Below are positions 33,813-43,055 of a DNA stretch of 64,000 nucleotides, one piece after another. A program made the position numbers and the translations under genes. How positions within the stretch are numbered: the first letter of the stretch is position 1; every line of letters starts with the position of its first letter. Origin of the DNA: Spirochaetota bacterium (GTDB lineage Bacteria > Spirochaetota > Spirochaetia > Treponematales > Treponemataceae). The stretch is from contig JAEXRH010000016.1 in assembly GCA_023438065.1 (NCBI GenBank), positions 223,991-287,990 on the forward strand, written 5' to 3'. The notes under the pieces were generated by a model. That model saw nothing but the letters and a program-made list of their open reading frames with translations, was not told the DNA's origin and searched no databases.

Positions 33813-35724
33813 CGACGAATCGTTGACGGGGGACGGACTCCAGATCGCCGCGGCGAGGTGGCTCGCCGCCCGAGACAAGATAGCGCGAAGGGTCATCGTG
33901 TGCGCGGGCACCGGTTGCATCGCGAACGGATCCCTGAAGGTTCACGCCGGGTTGGCGAAAGCCGCGACCGGGCAAGGGCTCAAGGTAAGCGTCGCGCTCG
34001 ACGCCCATGATTGCTCGCCGAAAGACGTCCTCGCGACGAAAAGCGGCTGCCAGGGTTTTTGCCAGGTCGGCCCCCTCGTCGCGATCGAGCCCGACGGCAT
34101 CCTCTACGTGAAGGTCAGGGAATCGGACGTCGCCGAGATCGTGGAAAAGACCCTCCTTCGCGGCGAGGTCGTCGAGCGGCTTCTCTACCGCGACCCGGTC
34201 ACCGGCGAGCAAAAGCGCGGCAAGCGGGAGATCGATTTCTACGCGAAGCAGGAGCGCAAGGTTCTCGCCGCGTGCGGCCTGGTCGACCCCGAGGACCTGG
34301 GCGAATACGTCGCGCGCGACGGCTATCGCGCCGCGCTCAAGGCCCTTTTCTGCATGAAGCCGAAGGAGATCTGCGAGACCATGAAGCAGTCCGGGCTTCG
34401 CGGACGGGGCGGCGCGGGATTTTCCACCGGGAGGAAATGGGAGCTCGCGCTCGCGCAGGGCGAGGGCGACAAGTACATCATCTGCAACGGCGACGAGGGC
34501 GACCCCGGGGCGTTCATGGACCGGAGCGTCCTCGAGGGAAACCCCCACGCGATCATCGAGGGCATGATCGTCGGCGCGCGCGCGATCGGCGCGAAGGCCG
34601 GCTACGTGTACGTCCGCGCGGAATACCCGCTCGCGGTCAAGCGGATCAAGAAGGCCGTCGAGGACGCGCGGAAGGCGGGTATCCTCGGGCGCGGGATACT
34701 GGGATCGAATTTCGACTTCGACATCGAGGTCAGGGAGGGCGCGGGCGCCTTCGTCTGCGGCGAGGCGAGCGCGATGGTCTCGTCCATCATGGGAAACCGC
34801 GGCATGCCCCGGCCGAAGCCGCCCCGAACCGCCGAGCGCGGGCTTTGGGACAAGCCGACCGTCGTGAACAACGTGGAGACCCTCGCCCAGGTCGCGGATA
34901 TCGTCCTTTACGGGCCCGACGAATACCGAAAGCTCGGAACCCTCGGCTCGCCGGGGACGAAAACCTTCGCGCTCACGGGTCACATCGCGAACACGGGTCT
35001 CATCGAGGTACCCTTCGGGACGACGCTCAGGCACGTGGTCTTCGACATCGGCGGCGGCGTGCTCGACCGCGACGGGAAACCGGACGCGAGCGCGTTCAAG
35101 GCCGTGCAGATCGGCGGCCCCTCGGGCGGCTGCCTCACCGGGGAACACCTCGACCTCCCGCTCGACTTCGATTCCCTCGAGGACGCGGGCGCGATGATCG
35201 GCTCGGGCGGCCTCGTCGTGATGAACAAGTCGACCTGCGTCGTCCAGATGGCGCGCTTCTTCATGCAGTTCACCCAGCACGAGTCGTGCGGCAAATGCGT
35301 GCCGTGCCGCGAGGGAACGAAGCAGATCCTCGCGATGATCGACGACGTGATCGCGGGTGTCGCGACGCCCGGGACGCTCGACCTCATGGAGGAACTCTGC
35401 GAGACGGTCATCGACTCCTCGCTCTGCGGGCTCGGCGCGTCCGCGCCCAATCCCGTGCTCTCGATGCTCAGGCAATTCAGGGGCGAGTGGGAGGCGCACG
35501 TCGTGGGCAAGTCCTGCGAGTGCGGCCAATGCGCGGCTCTCACGCCGATCGCGATCAACCCGAAATCATGCGTCGAGTGCACGCTCTGCGCGAAGAAATG
35601 TCCCGTCGGCGCGATCACCGCGCAGAAGGGAGAACCGTTCTACATCGACCCGAAAAAGTGCATCAAGTGCGGCGTCTGCGTCGACGCCTGCAAATTCCAC
35701 GCGATCAGGAGGGGCGCGCAATGA
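33799..35724 (+). CDS. hydB: Hydrogenase flavoprotein HydB (NuoF-like)
   Basis: The 641-residue subunit holds FMN and is the site of NAD(H) reaction and probable electron bifurcation. Order: N-terminal Trx-like [2Fe-2S] domain (VCAGTGCIANGS, CQGFCQVGP), NuoF core (GLRGRGGAGFSTGRKWE, NGDEGDPGAFMDR, TVVNNVETLAQVADI), SLBB domain, [4Fe-4S] motif ESCGKCVPCREG, and a C-terminal 2[4Fe-4S] ferredoxin (CVECTLCAKKCP, CIKCGVCVDAC). Length and order match Thermotoga HydB. Its stop overlaps hydA as ATGA. Confidence 0.94.
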   Translation: MERHNDESLTGDGLQIAAARWLAARDKIARRVIVCAGTGCIANGSLKVHAGLAKAATGQGLKVSVALDAHDCSPKDVLATKSGCQGFCQVGPLVAIEPDGILYVKVRESDVAEIVEKTLLRGEVVERLLYRDPVTGEQKRGKREIDFYAKQERKVLAACGLVDPEDLGEYVARDGYRAALKALFCMKPKEICETMKQSGLRGRGGAGFSTGRKWELALAQGEGDKYIICNGDEGDPGAFMDRSVLEGNPHAIIEGMIVGARAIGAKAGYVYVRAEYPLAVKRIKKAVEDARKAGILGRGILGSNFDFDIEVREGAGAFVCGEASAMVSSIMGNRGMPRPKPPRTAERGLWDKPTVVNNVETLAQVADIVLYGPDEYRKLGTLGSPGTKTFALTGHIANTGLIEVPFGTTLRHVVFDIGGGVLDRDGKPDASAFKAVQIGGPSGGCLTGEHLDLPLDFDSLEDAGAMIGSGGLVVMNKSTCVVQMARFFMQFTQHESCGKCVPCREGTKQILAMIDDVIAGVATPGTLDLMEELCETVIDSSLCGLGASAPNPVLSMLRQFRGEWEAHVVGKSCECGQCAALTPIAINPKSCVECTLCAKKCPVGAITAQKGEPFYIDPKKCIKCGVCVDACKFHAIRRGAQ

Positions 35725-37715
35725 CAGGACACGTGACGATCGACGGCATCAAGGTGCCGATAGAGGGCGAGAAAAACCTCCTCGCCCTGTGCAGGAAGGC
35801 GAAGATCGACATCCCGACCTTCTGCTACCACAGCAAGCTCAGCGCGTACGGCGCGTGCAGGCTCTGCCTCGTCGAGATCAACGGGAAGGAGATCGACGCG
35901 AGCTGCGTCGTCCCGCCGAGGGACGGGATGGCCGTGCGCACGAATACCGCGAGGATCCGCGCCATGCGCCGCACCAACCTCGAGCTCCTCCTCGCGAACC
36001 ACAAGCAGGATTGCCCGAGCTGCGAGCGGTCCGACACCTGCAAGCTCCGGGAGCTCTCGGCGCGGATGGGCATCAGGAACCCGCGCTTCAAGAGCCTTCG
36101 CGTCGAGCGGCCGAAGGACGAACGCTCCCCCGCGCTCGTGCGCGACCCGAACAAGTGCATCCTCTGCGGGGATTGCGTCCGCTACTGCGCCGAGATCCAG
36201 GGAATCGGGGCGATCGACTTCACCCATCGGGGAGCCGACGTCGTCGTGAGCCCGGCCTTCGGAAAATCCCTCGCGGACGTCGATTGCGTGAACTGCGGGC
36301 AGTGCGCGGCCGTCTGCCCGACCGGCGCGCTCGTCGTGAAGTCGCACGTCGCGAAGGTCTGGAAGGAACTCGACTCCGCCGACGCGACCGTCGTCGCGCA
36401 AATCGCCCCGGCGGTCCGCGTGGCGATCGGCGAGCGCTTCGGCCTTGCCGCGGGCGAGAACGCCACGGGAAAGATCGTGACGGCCCTGCGCATGCTCGGC
36501 TTCGACCGCGTATACGACACGGCGTTCGGCGCCGACCTCACCGTCGTCGAGGAGGCGACGGAATTCCTCGCTCGCGTCGCGACCGGGGAGCGCCTGCCGC
36601 TTTTCACCTCGTGCTGCCCCGCTTGGGTGAAGTACGCGGAACAGTTCTTTCCCGCGCTCCTTCCGGCGCTCTCGACCTGCATGTCGCCGCAGTCGATGCT
36701 CGGCTCCGTCATCCGCGAGTCCGACGGGAAGGGCGCGCGCGAGGACGGCAAGCGGCTCGTCGTGGTCTCGATCATGCCGTGTACCGCGAAGAAGTACGAG
36801 ATCGCCCGGCCCGAGCTCGCTCGAGACGGGAATCCGCTCGTCGACTGGGCGCTCACCACCGACGAGCTCGCCGACATGATCCGCGAGGCGGGAATACGAT
36901 TCGCCGACCTCGAGCCGGGGGCGATGGACATGCCCTTCGGATTCGCGACCGGGGGCGGCGTCACCTTCGGGAAGGCCGGCGGAGTGAGCGAGGCGGTCGC
37001 CCGGTACATCGCCCGGAAGGAAACCGGCCTCAAGACGCCCGCGCTCGAGTTCGCCAAGGAGCGGGACGGCGTCCAAACGGCGACTCTGACCGTGGGAGGG
37101 AGAACCTACACCGTCACCTCGGTGCAGGGGCTCGCGAACGCGAAAACGGTCGCGCGCGAGGTCCTCGGCGGGACGCGTAAGACCGATATCGTCGAGGTAA
37201 TGGCCTGCCCCGGAGGCTGCGTCGGGGGCGCGGGACAGCCGATCGATCCCGACGGGCTTCGCCGCGCCGACCGCGCGCGCGGGATCAGGGACGCCGACCA
37301 GTCCCGGGAGCTCCGCTCGACCGACGAAAATCCGTTCCTCGAGAAGTTCTACGCCGATTGCCTCGGCGGGGACTCGGGCGGAAAGCGCGCGCACGAAATG
37401 CTCCATACCCGCTTCGCGAGCAAGAAGCGGATTTGCGACACCCAAATCCCGATCGTTCGCGGAACGGGAGAAACGAAAACCTCCGTGCGGGTATGCGTCG
37501 GGACGAGCTGCTTCCTCAGGGGCAGCCAGGCGCTTCTCGCCGAGCTCCTCAAGCGGATAGAGCGCGACGGACTCGGCGAGGAAGTCGACGTGACGGCGAC
37601 CTTCTGCGCGGAACGATGCAACAAGGGGCCGACCGTCCGGGTCGGCGAGACCGTGCTCGTCAAAGCGACGATCGACTCGGTCATGGCCGAGATATCGCGG
37701 CTGAAGAAACGCTAG
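35721..37715 (+). CDS. hydA: [FeFe] hydrogenase catalytic subunit HydA
   Basis: The 664-residue catalytic subunit reduces protons or oxidises H2. Order: [2Fe-2S] domain (CYHSKLSAYGACRLC), His-ligated cluster (HKQDCPSCERSDTC), two [4Fe-4S] motifs (CILCGDCVRYCAE, CVNCGQCAAVCP), H-cluster with canonical TSCCPAW, MPCTAKKYE and MACPGGCVGGAGQP, and a C-terminal Trx-like [2Fe-2S] domain (VCVGTSCFLRGS, CAERCNKGP), as in Thermotoga HydA. With HydB and HydC it forms the heterotrimer used for ferredoxin- and NADH-coupled H2 metabolism. The start is fixed by ATGA overlap with hydB. Confidence 0.95.
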   Translation: MTGHVTIDGIKVPIEGEKNLLALCRKAKIDIPTFCYHSKLSAYGACRLCLVEINGKEIDASCVVPPRDGMAVRTNTARIRAMRRTNLELLLANHKQDCPSCERSDTCKLRELSARMGIRNPRFKSLRVERPKDERSPALVRDPNKCILCGDCVRYCAEIQGIGAIDFTHRGADVVVSPAFGKSLADVDCVNCGQCAAVCPTGALVVKSHVAKVWKELDSADATVVAQIAPAVRVAIGERFGLAAGENATGKIVTALRMLGFDRVYDTAFGADLTVVEEATEFLARVATGERLPLFTSCCPAWVKYAEQFFPALLPALSTCMSPQSMLGSVIRESDGKGAREDGKRLVVVSIMPCTAKKYEIARPELARDGNPLVDWALTTDELADMIREAGIRFADLEPGAMDMPFGFATGGGVTFGKAGGVSEAVARYIARKETGLKTPALEFAKERDGVQTATLTVGGRTYTVTSVQGLANAKTVAREVLGGTRKTDIVEVMACPGGCVGGAGQPIDPDGLRRADRARGIRDADQSRELRSTDENPFLEKFYADCLGGDSGGKRAHEMLHTRFASKKRICDTQIPIVRGTGETKTSVRVCVGTSCFLRGSQALLAELLKRIERDGLGEEVDVTATFCAERCNKGPTVRVGETVLVKATIDSVMAEISRLKKR

Positions 37716-37726
37716 TTTGATTCCCG

Positions 37727-37772
37727 GGGAATCGTTTCCGTCCCCCAGCGGAGGCGGTTCCCTTTTTTTTTT
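37727..37772 (+). terminator. Rho-independent terminator of hydCBA
   Basis: A 14-bp stem (37727-37740 with 37749-37762, three G-T wobbles) around an eight-base loop is followed by ten T residues. Confidence 0.9.
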
Positions 37773-37840
37773 CGACGGGACTTGCGCGAAATTTCCTTTG
37801 AGCAGGATGACGGGGCGACGGGATAGCGAGCGGGATTCGC

Positions 37841-37895
37841 GCGTGAAAGCAAACACGCCGCGTGAAAGCAAACACGCCGCGTGAAAGCTCACAGC
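37841..37895. repeat. Tandem 19-bp repeats after hydCBA
   Basis: GCGTGAAAGCAAACACGCC occurs at 37841-37859 and 37860-37878, with a partial third unit from 37879. The period equals that of the unrelated array at 20504. Confidence 0.8.
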
Positions 37896-37905
37896 ACGCG
37901 GCGAA

Positions 37906-39126
37906 CTAGATGAACTTTACGGAAACTTCTTTCAGATACCGTTCAGACAACAGCGTGGCGATCTTCCTGACCACGTTCCGGCGCATCTCGAGCTCGACGG
38001 GGATATTCGGATCCTGGTGCGACTCGTTGATGCGCGTGCCGACGAGAAAGGAGATCCGGTCGCTGTCGAGCATGAGCTCGATGATGCCGCGGGCGCCGTT
38101 ATCTCCCTCGCCCTCGAGTATGTCGCCCGCGTGGAGGGTTCCCTGGTCGAGAATCTCCGCGACCCTGCCGAGGGTGATGATCCCCTCGGTGACGAGATCC
38201 GCTCCTTCCATCGTCGCGGTCGGCGGCACGAAGGGATCGATCCGCGCGAGGTTGAGCTTGACGGGAACGCCGAGATCGCGCGCGACGATGCCCGCGGTCG
38301 TTCCGCCCGAAAGGATCTTCTTGCCCTGGAACGCGCGGAAAACCCTGCCCATCTCCGCGTCCCGGTCGGGATTCATCGGAGGCCCCGTGACGACGAGAAG
38401 GTCGCGGGGCTCGCGAAAGTAGATGACTCCGCAGGTGATGTCGTCCTTCGCGCGATAGCCGTCGTGCAGCCGCGACTCCTCTACGATGGCGCGGGCGAGA
38501 TCGCGCGCGCTCACGAGCGGGTCGAGCGCGACGCGGGACAGGACGAAGCGCCGAGCGTTATCGATGCCCCACCCGAGCGGGAACGGGCGCGAGCCCATCC
38601 CCGACTGCGTGACGCCGTCGGAGAAGAACACCAGCCGGTCGCCCGGGCGCGCGCGATACTCCGAGTACCGGAGCGTCGACTCGCGGTCGGGCGCGCCGCG
38701 CGCTCGTCGGCGCTCGAAGGGTATGCGCTGCCGCTCGGGCTCGAAGGCGATCCCGTCGCGCGCGAGCACGAACGGGGGATTGTCGTATTCCATGACGCGG
38801 ACCCGCGCGTCGGGGGATACGTCGACGAGCGTGAAGGTCGCGTAGCTGATGCCGCGCTGCTTGCACACGGGAAGCGTCGACATGATGATCCCGGCCGCCC
38901 GCTTGATCGGCATGTCCGCGGCGACGAACTTGAGCGCCATCGTCGCGGTGAGGGTCGAAAGGACGCATGCCTTGACCCCCGACCCGAGACCGTCGGAAAG
39001 GACCGTGATGACGCGACCGCCGTCGCCGCATTTCTGCGAGAGGAAGGCGTCTCCCTCCGCGGTCTGCCCGTCCTTGCGCGCCTGACAATGCCCGACCTCG
39101 ACAAAGGTCCCTCCCGCGCCGCTCAT
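37906..39126 (-). CDS. SpoIIE-type serine phosphatase
   Basis: A 406-residue protein with an N-terminal PPM/SpoIIE phosphatase domain: GDAFLSQKCGDGGRVITVLSDGLGSGVKA (metal aspartates), RPGDRLVFFSDGVTQSG, and RAKDDITCGVIYF. About 150 further residues (LLVVTGPPMNPDRDAEMGRVFRAF...) resemble a domain found after the phosphatase in hydrogenase-linked proteins. It overlaps the sensory hydrogenase gene (ATGA), so it is probably the output of that sensor, dephosphorylating an unknown serine-phosphorylated partner such as an anti-sigma antagonist. The same gene order is known in hydrogenase operons of Thermoanaerobacterium (hfs). Confidence 0.85.
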   Translation of the reverse strand: MSGAGGTFVEVGHCQARKDGQTAEGDAFLSQKCGDGGRVITVLSDGLGSGVKACVLSTLTATMALKFVAADMPIKRAAGIIMSTLPVCKQRGISYATFTLVDVSPDARVRVMEYDNPPFVLARDGIAFEPERQRIPFERRRARGAPDRESTLRYSEYRARPGDRLVFFSDGVTQSGMGSRPFPLGWGIDNARRFVLSRVALDPLVSARDLARAIVEESRLHDGYRAKDDITCGVIYFREPRDLLVVTGPPMNPDRDAEMGRVFRAFQGKKILSGGTTAGIVARDLGVPVKLNLARIDPFVPPTATMEGADLVTEGIITLGRVAEILDQGTLHAGDILEGEGDNGARGIIELMLDSDRISFLVGTRINESHQDPNIPVELEMRRNVVRKIATLLSERYLKEVSVKFI

Positions 39127-40850
39127 TCGACGCCTTCCTCACCGCCCGAAAAGGACTCGATTATGGAATTGAGCGTCGACTCGGTCTCGGCCGCGTTCTC
39201 CCCAAGAAGGAACGCGATCTTCTGCACGACCGCGAGGTTCTTGTCGATGACGCGTTTCGCCTGCCTGATCACGCGGTCCTTCCTGATCTGCGGCGCGGTC
39301 ACGTCCTGCACTACCCCGCACGCGCTGTCTCCCTTCTCGATCGAGAAGACCGTCGCGTGAAAAATCTTTCGCCCCTCGCGGACCTCGTGCTCGACGGAAT
39401 CGGGCCCGCCCTCTTCCATCACCGTCCGAAAGAGGCTCGAGAGGGCCGTGATGCGCGAAAGATCCGCGCCCTCGAGCCCGGGCTTCGCGTCGTACATCGC
39501 GACGACTTCCTCGCCCATCAGTATTGCGAAATTCTCGTTGCACTCGATAACCCGGAGCGCCGAGTCGCAAATGACCACCCCCGACGGGATCGCCCTGATA
39601 AGGCCGTTCGCCTTTTTCTGCGCGAGCTTTCGCATGTACGAGACGCACATCGTCTTCTCCGCGCGCTCCTCGAGCATCGCCGCGGCGAATCCCCGGCAAG
39701 TATCGTAGCCGCAGCCGCCGCAATTGAGCTCGTCCTCGACGCTCGCCTTCCCGACGAGCCTGAGCGCCGCGCGAAGCACGTCCTCGCCGAGCGTCGGACG
39801 CGCGACGCGGGTCGCGGGAAGGGATCCGGACATCTCGGGCCGCGCCTCGCGGAGCGTGTCTTTCGCCGAGCCCGAGTAGGCGATGACCGCGATCCTCCGC
39901 GCGGCGTTCGGCGCGCTTCGGGAGGAAAGAGGCCCCGCGACGCATCCGCCGGGACACGCGAGCGCCTCGACGAAAAGCGGGCGCTCAAGTGTCGCGGGGT
40001 CAAGGCCTCGCAGCGAGTCCTCGAGCGCGGAAAGACCCGCCACGGAAAGCATGTCGGAGCGCCCGTTGCTCGGGTATTTCCGCAGGGAGGCGATCATCCC
40101 GCCGTCGATGGGATAGAGCGCGCCCTTGGCCGCGCGAAACGGGATGAAGTCCGCGCACGAGGTTCCTTCCGAGGGATCGATCCCCTCGTCGGCGAACCAG
40201 CGCTTGAGATCGCGAAACGAAATCGCGCAGTCGATTCCGTCAAACACGTCAGCCTCCCTTTTTTTCGCGATGCACGGCCCCACGAACACGACGCCGACGG
40301 ACGGGCCGAAGTGCCCGGCGAGGAACCGCGCGTGGGCGAGAAGCGGCGACGCGCAATCGGAAACGTACGGCGCCAGCTCGTCCATATACCGTTTGACGTA
40401 CTCGACCGCGACCGGACACGCCGAGGAGATGAAAAGAGGGCCCAGGCGGCCGTCCCGGGAGGCGTCGCGAAGCGTCTCCGCGGTTTGGGCCGAGACGAGA
40501 TCGGCCCCGATCGCCGTCTCCGACACGCCGAAGAAACCGAGTTTTCGAATGGCCCCGACCAACGCGCGCGGATCGAGCCCGGGAAACTCCGAAGCGAAGG
40601 AAGGCGCGAGCGAGACGATAACCCGCTCGCGGAGGGTCAAGAGCTGGCGCGCCCGCGCGAGATCGTCCCTGACCCGTTTTGCCTCGGCCGGGCACACCGT
40701 GACGCAATGGCCGCAGAGCACGCACAGCTCCGGCACGACCGCGGCGTGCCCGTTCTCCACGCGAATGGCCTTCACCGGGCATTCCCGGACGCATTTGTAA
40801 CAGTCCTGGCACTGCGTTTTCTCGGTGTATACCGGGTTTCGAAAGTTCAT
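39123..40850 (-). CDS. Sensory [FeFe] hydrogenase with PAS domain
   Basis: The 575-residue protein has a ferredoxin domain (CQDCYKCVRECP, CVLCGHCVTVCP), an [FeFe] hydrogenase H-cluster domain with altered motifs (SSACPVAV for TSCCPxW, VGPCIAKK, ALACPGGCVAGP), a four-cysteine motif CGGCGYDTC, then a PAS domain (IRAIPSGVVICDSALRVIECNENFAILMG). This is the HydS/group C layout thought to sense H2 or redox state rather than turn over H2 quickly. It lies between a Trx-like ferredoxin gene and the SpoIIE phosphatase in one operon. Confidence 0.88.
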   Translation of the reverse strand: MNFRNPVYTEKTQCQDCYKCVRECPVKAIRVENGHAAVVPELCVLCGHCVTVCPAEAKRVRDDLARARQLLTLRERVIVSLAPSFASEFPGLDPRALVGAIRKLGFFGVSETAIGADLVSAQTAETLRDASRDGRLGPLFISSACPVAVEYVKRYMDELAPYVSDCASPLLAHARFLAGHFGPSVGVVFVGPCIAKKREADVFDGIDCAISFRDLKRWFADEGIDPSEGTSCADFIPFRAAKGALYPIDGGMIASLRKYPSNGRSDMLSVAGLSALEDSLRGLDPATLERPLFVEALACPGGCVAGPLSSRSAPNAARRIAVIAYSGSAKDTLREARPEMSGSLPATRVARPTLGEDVLRAALRLVGKASVEDELNCGGCGYDTCRGFAAAMLEERAEKTMCVSYMRKLAQKKANGLIRAIPSGVVICDSALRVIECNENFAILMGEEVVAMYDAKPGLEGADLSRITALSSLFRTVMEEGGPDSVEHEVREGRKIFHATVFSIEKGDSACGVVQDVTAPQIRKDRVIRQAKRVIDKNLAVVQKIAFLLGENAAETESTLNSIIESFSGGEEGVE

Positions 40851-40852
40851 CG

Positions 40853-41107
40853 CTACTCCGCGCGGAGCTTGTGCTCGAGAAGATCGACGATCATCGCGGG
40901 TTCAACCCCGCTTATGCGCTCGCCGTTGATTCTGACGTTCGGGCCGTCCTTGCAGTGCCCGTCGCACAAACAGCCGGTTACCTCGACGCGAGGCGAAAGT
41001 CCCCGTTCTCGCAGATAGCGCTCGATGATCTCGGCGCTCAGGTTATTGCCCCGTGAAAAACAGGAACTCCCCATGCAGAGGGTTATAATCGTTTCAGGAT
41101 TATTCAT
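40853..41107 (-). CDS. Trx-like [2Fe-2S] ferredoxin
   Basis: An 84-residue protein starting MNNPETIITLCMGSSCFSRGNN, with the second cysteine pair in TGCLCDGHCKDGPNVRING. This is the stand-alone thioredoxin-like ferredoxin that heads sensory hydrogenase operons (HfsA-like). It would pass electrons to or from the sensory hydrogenase that starts two bases after its stop. ATG 41107 is preferred to an upstream start at 41155 because the conserved domain begins here and a perfect palindrome lies just upstream. Confidence 0.87.
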   Translation of the reverse strand: MNNPETIITLCMGSSCFSRGNNLSAEIIERYLRERGLSPRVEVTGCLCDGHCKDGPNVRINGERISGVEPAMIVDLLEHKLRAE

Positions 41108-41130
41108 CGTGTATGACTCCGACGGAATTG

Positions 41131-41171
41131 TATAAATATATATCGTTAAAGTCAATCGATATATATTTATA
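41131..41171 (-). promoter_or_regulatory. Perfect 15-bp palindrome upstream of the sensory hydrogenase operon
   Basis: TATAAATATATATCG (41131-41145) and CGATATATATTTATA (41157-41171) are perfect inverted repeats with an 11-base spacer. The position, 24 bases upstream of the start, is that of an operator. The core TATATATCG also occurs upstream of hydCBA. Confidence 0.65.
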
Positions 41172-41223
41172 GTTATGCAAAATACAGAAAGGACAGTAGG
41201 GGATACCGATACCGCGAACCCGG

Positions 41224-42024
41224 CTATCGGTCGTTCAGGAGATACCGCTCGGTCATCCCGTCAAAGGTCCCTTTGGGAACCCCGGAAACCGCAGAATCGT
41301 ATCGCGCGCGCAAGCTCTCCCCGCGAGGGGACGCCGTAAAGATACTGTAAATACTCACCGTGTCCTGCTTGAGGGGAATGATGCGCAGGTCCTTGAGATA
41401 CCCGAATCGGGCCATCTCGTACCGAAAGGACACTGAATTGATGTCGAGGAGCGCGTCTACGCGCCCGTTCATGAGCTTCTTGTGGTTGATCTGTCGAAAG
41501 TCGGTCGCCGTGATGAGCTCGAGCGTTATTCGCTCGTTCTGCACGAACGGCGGCATGTACGCGCTCGTGATGAAGCCGATCTTCATGTCATAAAGGTCCT
41601 CGGGGGAGGTTATCTCCGTGAGCGGGCTGTCGCGCCTCACGACAATGCACGGGGAGATCGCCGTGAAGGGATGAGCGGGATACAGGAAGCGCGCTTCGCG
41701 CGCGGGGATCTTCGTTATGTACGGAATGACGTCGATCTCGCCCGATTCGAGCATAACCTCGAGCCGCGGGATGGGATAGGGTCCGGAGACCTCGATATCG
41801 ACGCCCATGAGCGGGCCAAGGACCTCGCGCCAGAAATCCACCGCGGATCCGCCTGCCGTGCCGTCTTCCAGGGGCATCATGAACGGCCCGAGGTTGAAGA
41901 TGCCGACCTTTACCGTTTCGCGGGGAACCGGGGCCCGCTGGTCGGACCAGAGGGAAACGGAACCGGACAGGAACAAAGCGGCGATTCCCGCGGCAAGCGC
42001 GACGGCTCTCCATTGACCGTTCAT
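41224..42024 (-). CDS. Extracellular solute-binding protein, family 3
   Basis: A 266-residue periplasmic binding protein. After a signal peptide (AVALAAGIAALFLSGSVSLWS) the family-3 pattern appears: VKVGIFNLGPFMMPLEDG, GSAVDFWREVLG, LEVMLESGEIDVIPYITKIPAREARFLYPAHPF, SPEDLYDMKIGFITSAY and GRVDALLDINSVSFRY. No permease is adjacent; instead it overlaps an HD-GYP regulator gene, so it may act as a periplasmic sensor in the two-component set upstream. The ligand is unknown. Confidence 0.82.
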   Translation of the reverse strand: MNGQWRAVALAAGIAALFLSGSVSLWSDQRAPVPRETVKVGIFNLGPFMMPLEDGTAGGSAVDFWREVLGPLMGVDIEVSGPYPIPRLEVMLESGEIDVIPYITKIPAREARFLYPAHPFTAISPCIVVRRDSPLTEITSPEDLYDMKIGFITSAYMPPFVQNERITLELITATDFRQINHKKLMNGRVDALLDINSVSFRYEMARFGYLKDLRIIPLKQDTVSIYSIFTASPRGESLRARYDSAVSGVPKGTFDGMTERYLLNDR

Positions 42025-43055
42025 GAGTCCTCCCGCTCGAAAGGATATTTGCGCGAAGGCCCGAGCGCTTCCATGCCGGAAAGAAACGCGTCGGCCAGGT
42101 CGGGATCGAAACTCACCCCTTTCTCCTTTCGAATGATATCGAGCGCTTCCTCGACGGAAAACGCCGGCTTATAGACGCGCTCGCTCACGAGGGCGTCGTA
42201 CACGTCCGCGATCGAGACGATACGCGCCTCGAGCGGGATTTTATCCCCCGCGAGCCCCTCGGGGTATCCGGCTCCCGACCATTTTTCGTGATGATACAGA
42301 ACGATATTCCTGACCATGGGATCGATCACGCCGTTGTCGAGTATCCGGGAGCCGATCTTGACGTGTTCCTTGATACGCTCGAACTCCTCGACCGTGAGCT
42401 TCCCCGGCTTGAGGAGGATATCCTTCTCGACGCCGACCTTCCCGATGTCGTGGAGCGGCGCGTACAGCTTTACCGCCTTGACGAAGTTCTCGTCAAGCTT
42501 GGCGCCGCGCGCGATAAACTCCGAAAGAAGCGAGATGCGCTTGATGTGGTTTCCCGTCTCCTCGTCGAAGTAAAAGTTCGCGCTCTCGAGCGCCGTGACC
42601 ATCGCCATCGTCAGGTGCTCGATCTTCTCGTTCTGGTCCTTGATGATCCGATCCCGCATCCAGGCAAGGTAGGCTTCCTTCACCGTCATGATGAGGTCGT
42701 TCCGGTCCCAGGGCTTCGAAAGGTACCGATACAGCGCGTTCTGGTTCACGAGATTGACCACGGCGTTGATATCGGTAAAGCCGGTGAGGAGCACGCACAG
42801 GGTTTCGGGACTTCGCTTACGGGCCTCGAGAATGAACGCGTCGCCGTTCATGACCGGCATTCGCTGGTCGGAGAGGATCACCGGGATCAAATCCCCGTCG
42901 GCGAGGATCTCGTCGATAAGGGCGAGGGCTCGAGGGCCGGAATCGGCGAGATCCACGGTTAGCCCGGAAAGGGAGGGATCCTGCTTCAACTCGCGCCTGA
43001 GGCTTTGGAGCACGATAGCCTCGTCGTCGACGCAGAGGAGATGAAAGCGGCTCAT
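42021..43055 (-). CDS. Response regulator with HD-GYP domain
   Basis: The 344-residue protein joins a receiver domain (LLCVDDEAIVLQSLRREL; phospho-acceptor in VILSDQRMPVMNG; TGFTD; LSKPWD) to an HD-GYP phosphodiesterase domain (LHDIGKVG; VLYHHEKWSGAGYPEGLAGDKIPLEARIVSIADVYDAL). HD-GYP enzymes hydrolyse cyclic di-GMP, linking this signalling set to motility or surface behaviour. It lies downstream of a stand-alone receiver gene with overlapping ends. Confidence 0.93.
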   Translation of the reverse strand: MSRFHLLCVDDEAIVLQSLRRELKQDPSLSGLTVDLADSGPRALALIDEILADGDLIPVILSDQRMPVMNGDAFILEARKRSPETLCVLLTGFTDINAVVNLVNQNALYRYLSKPWDRNDLIMTVKEAYLAWMRDRIIKDQNEKIEHLTMAMVTALESANFYFDEETGNHIKRISLLSEFIARGAKLDENFVKAVKLYAPLHDIGKVGVEKDILLKPGKLTVEEFERIKEHVKIGSRILDNGVIDPMVRNIVLYHHEKWSGAGYPEGLAGDKIPLEARIVSIADVYDALVSERVYKPAFSVEEALDIIRKEKGVSFDPDLADAFLSGMEALGPSRKYPFEREDS

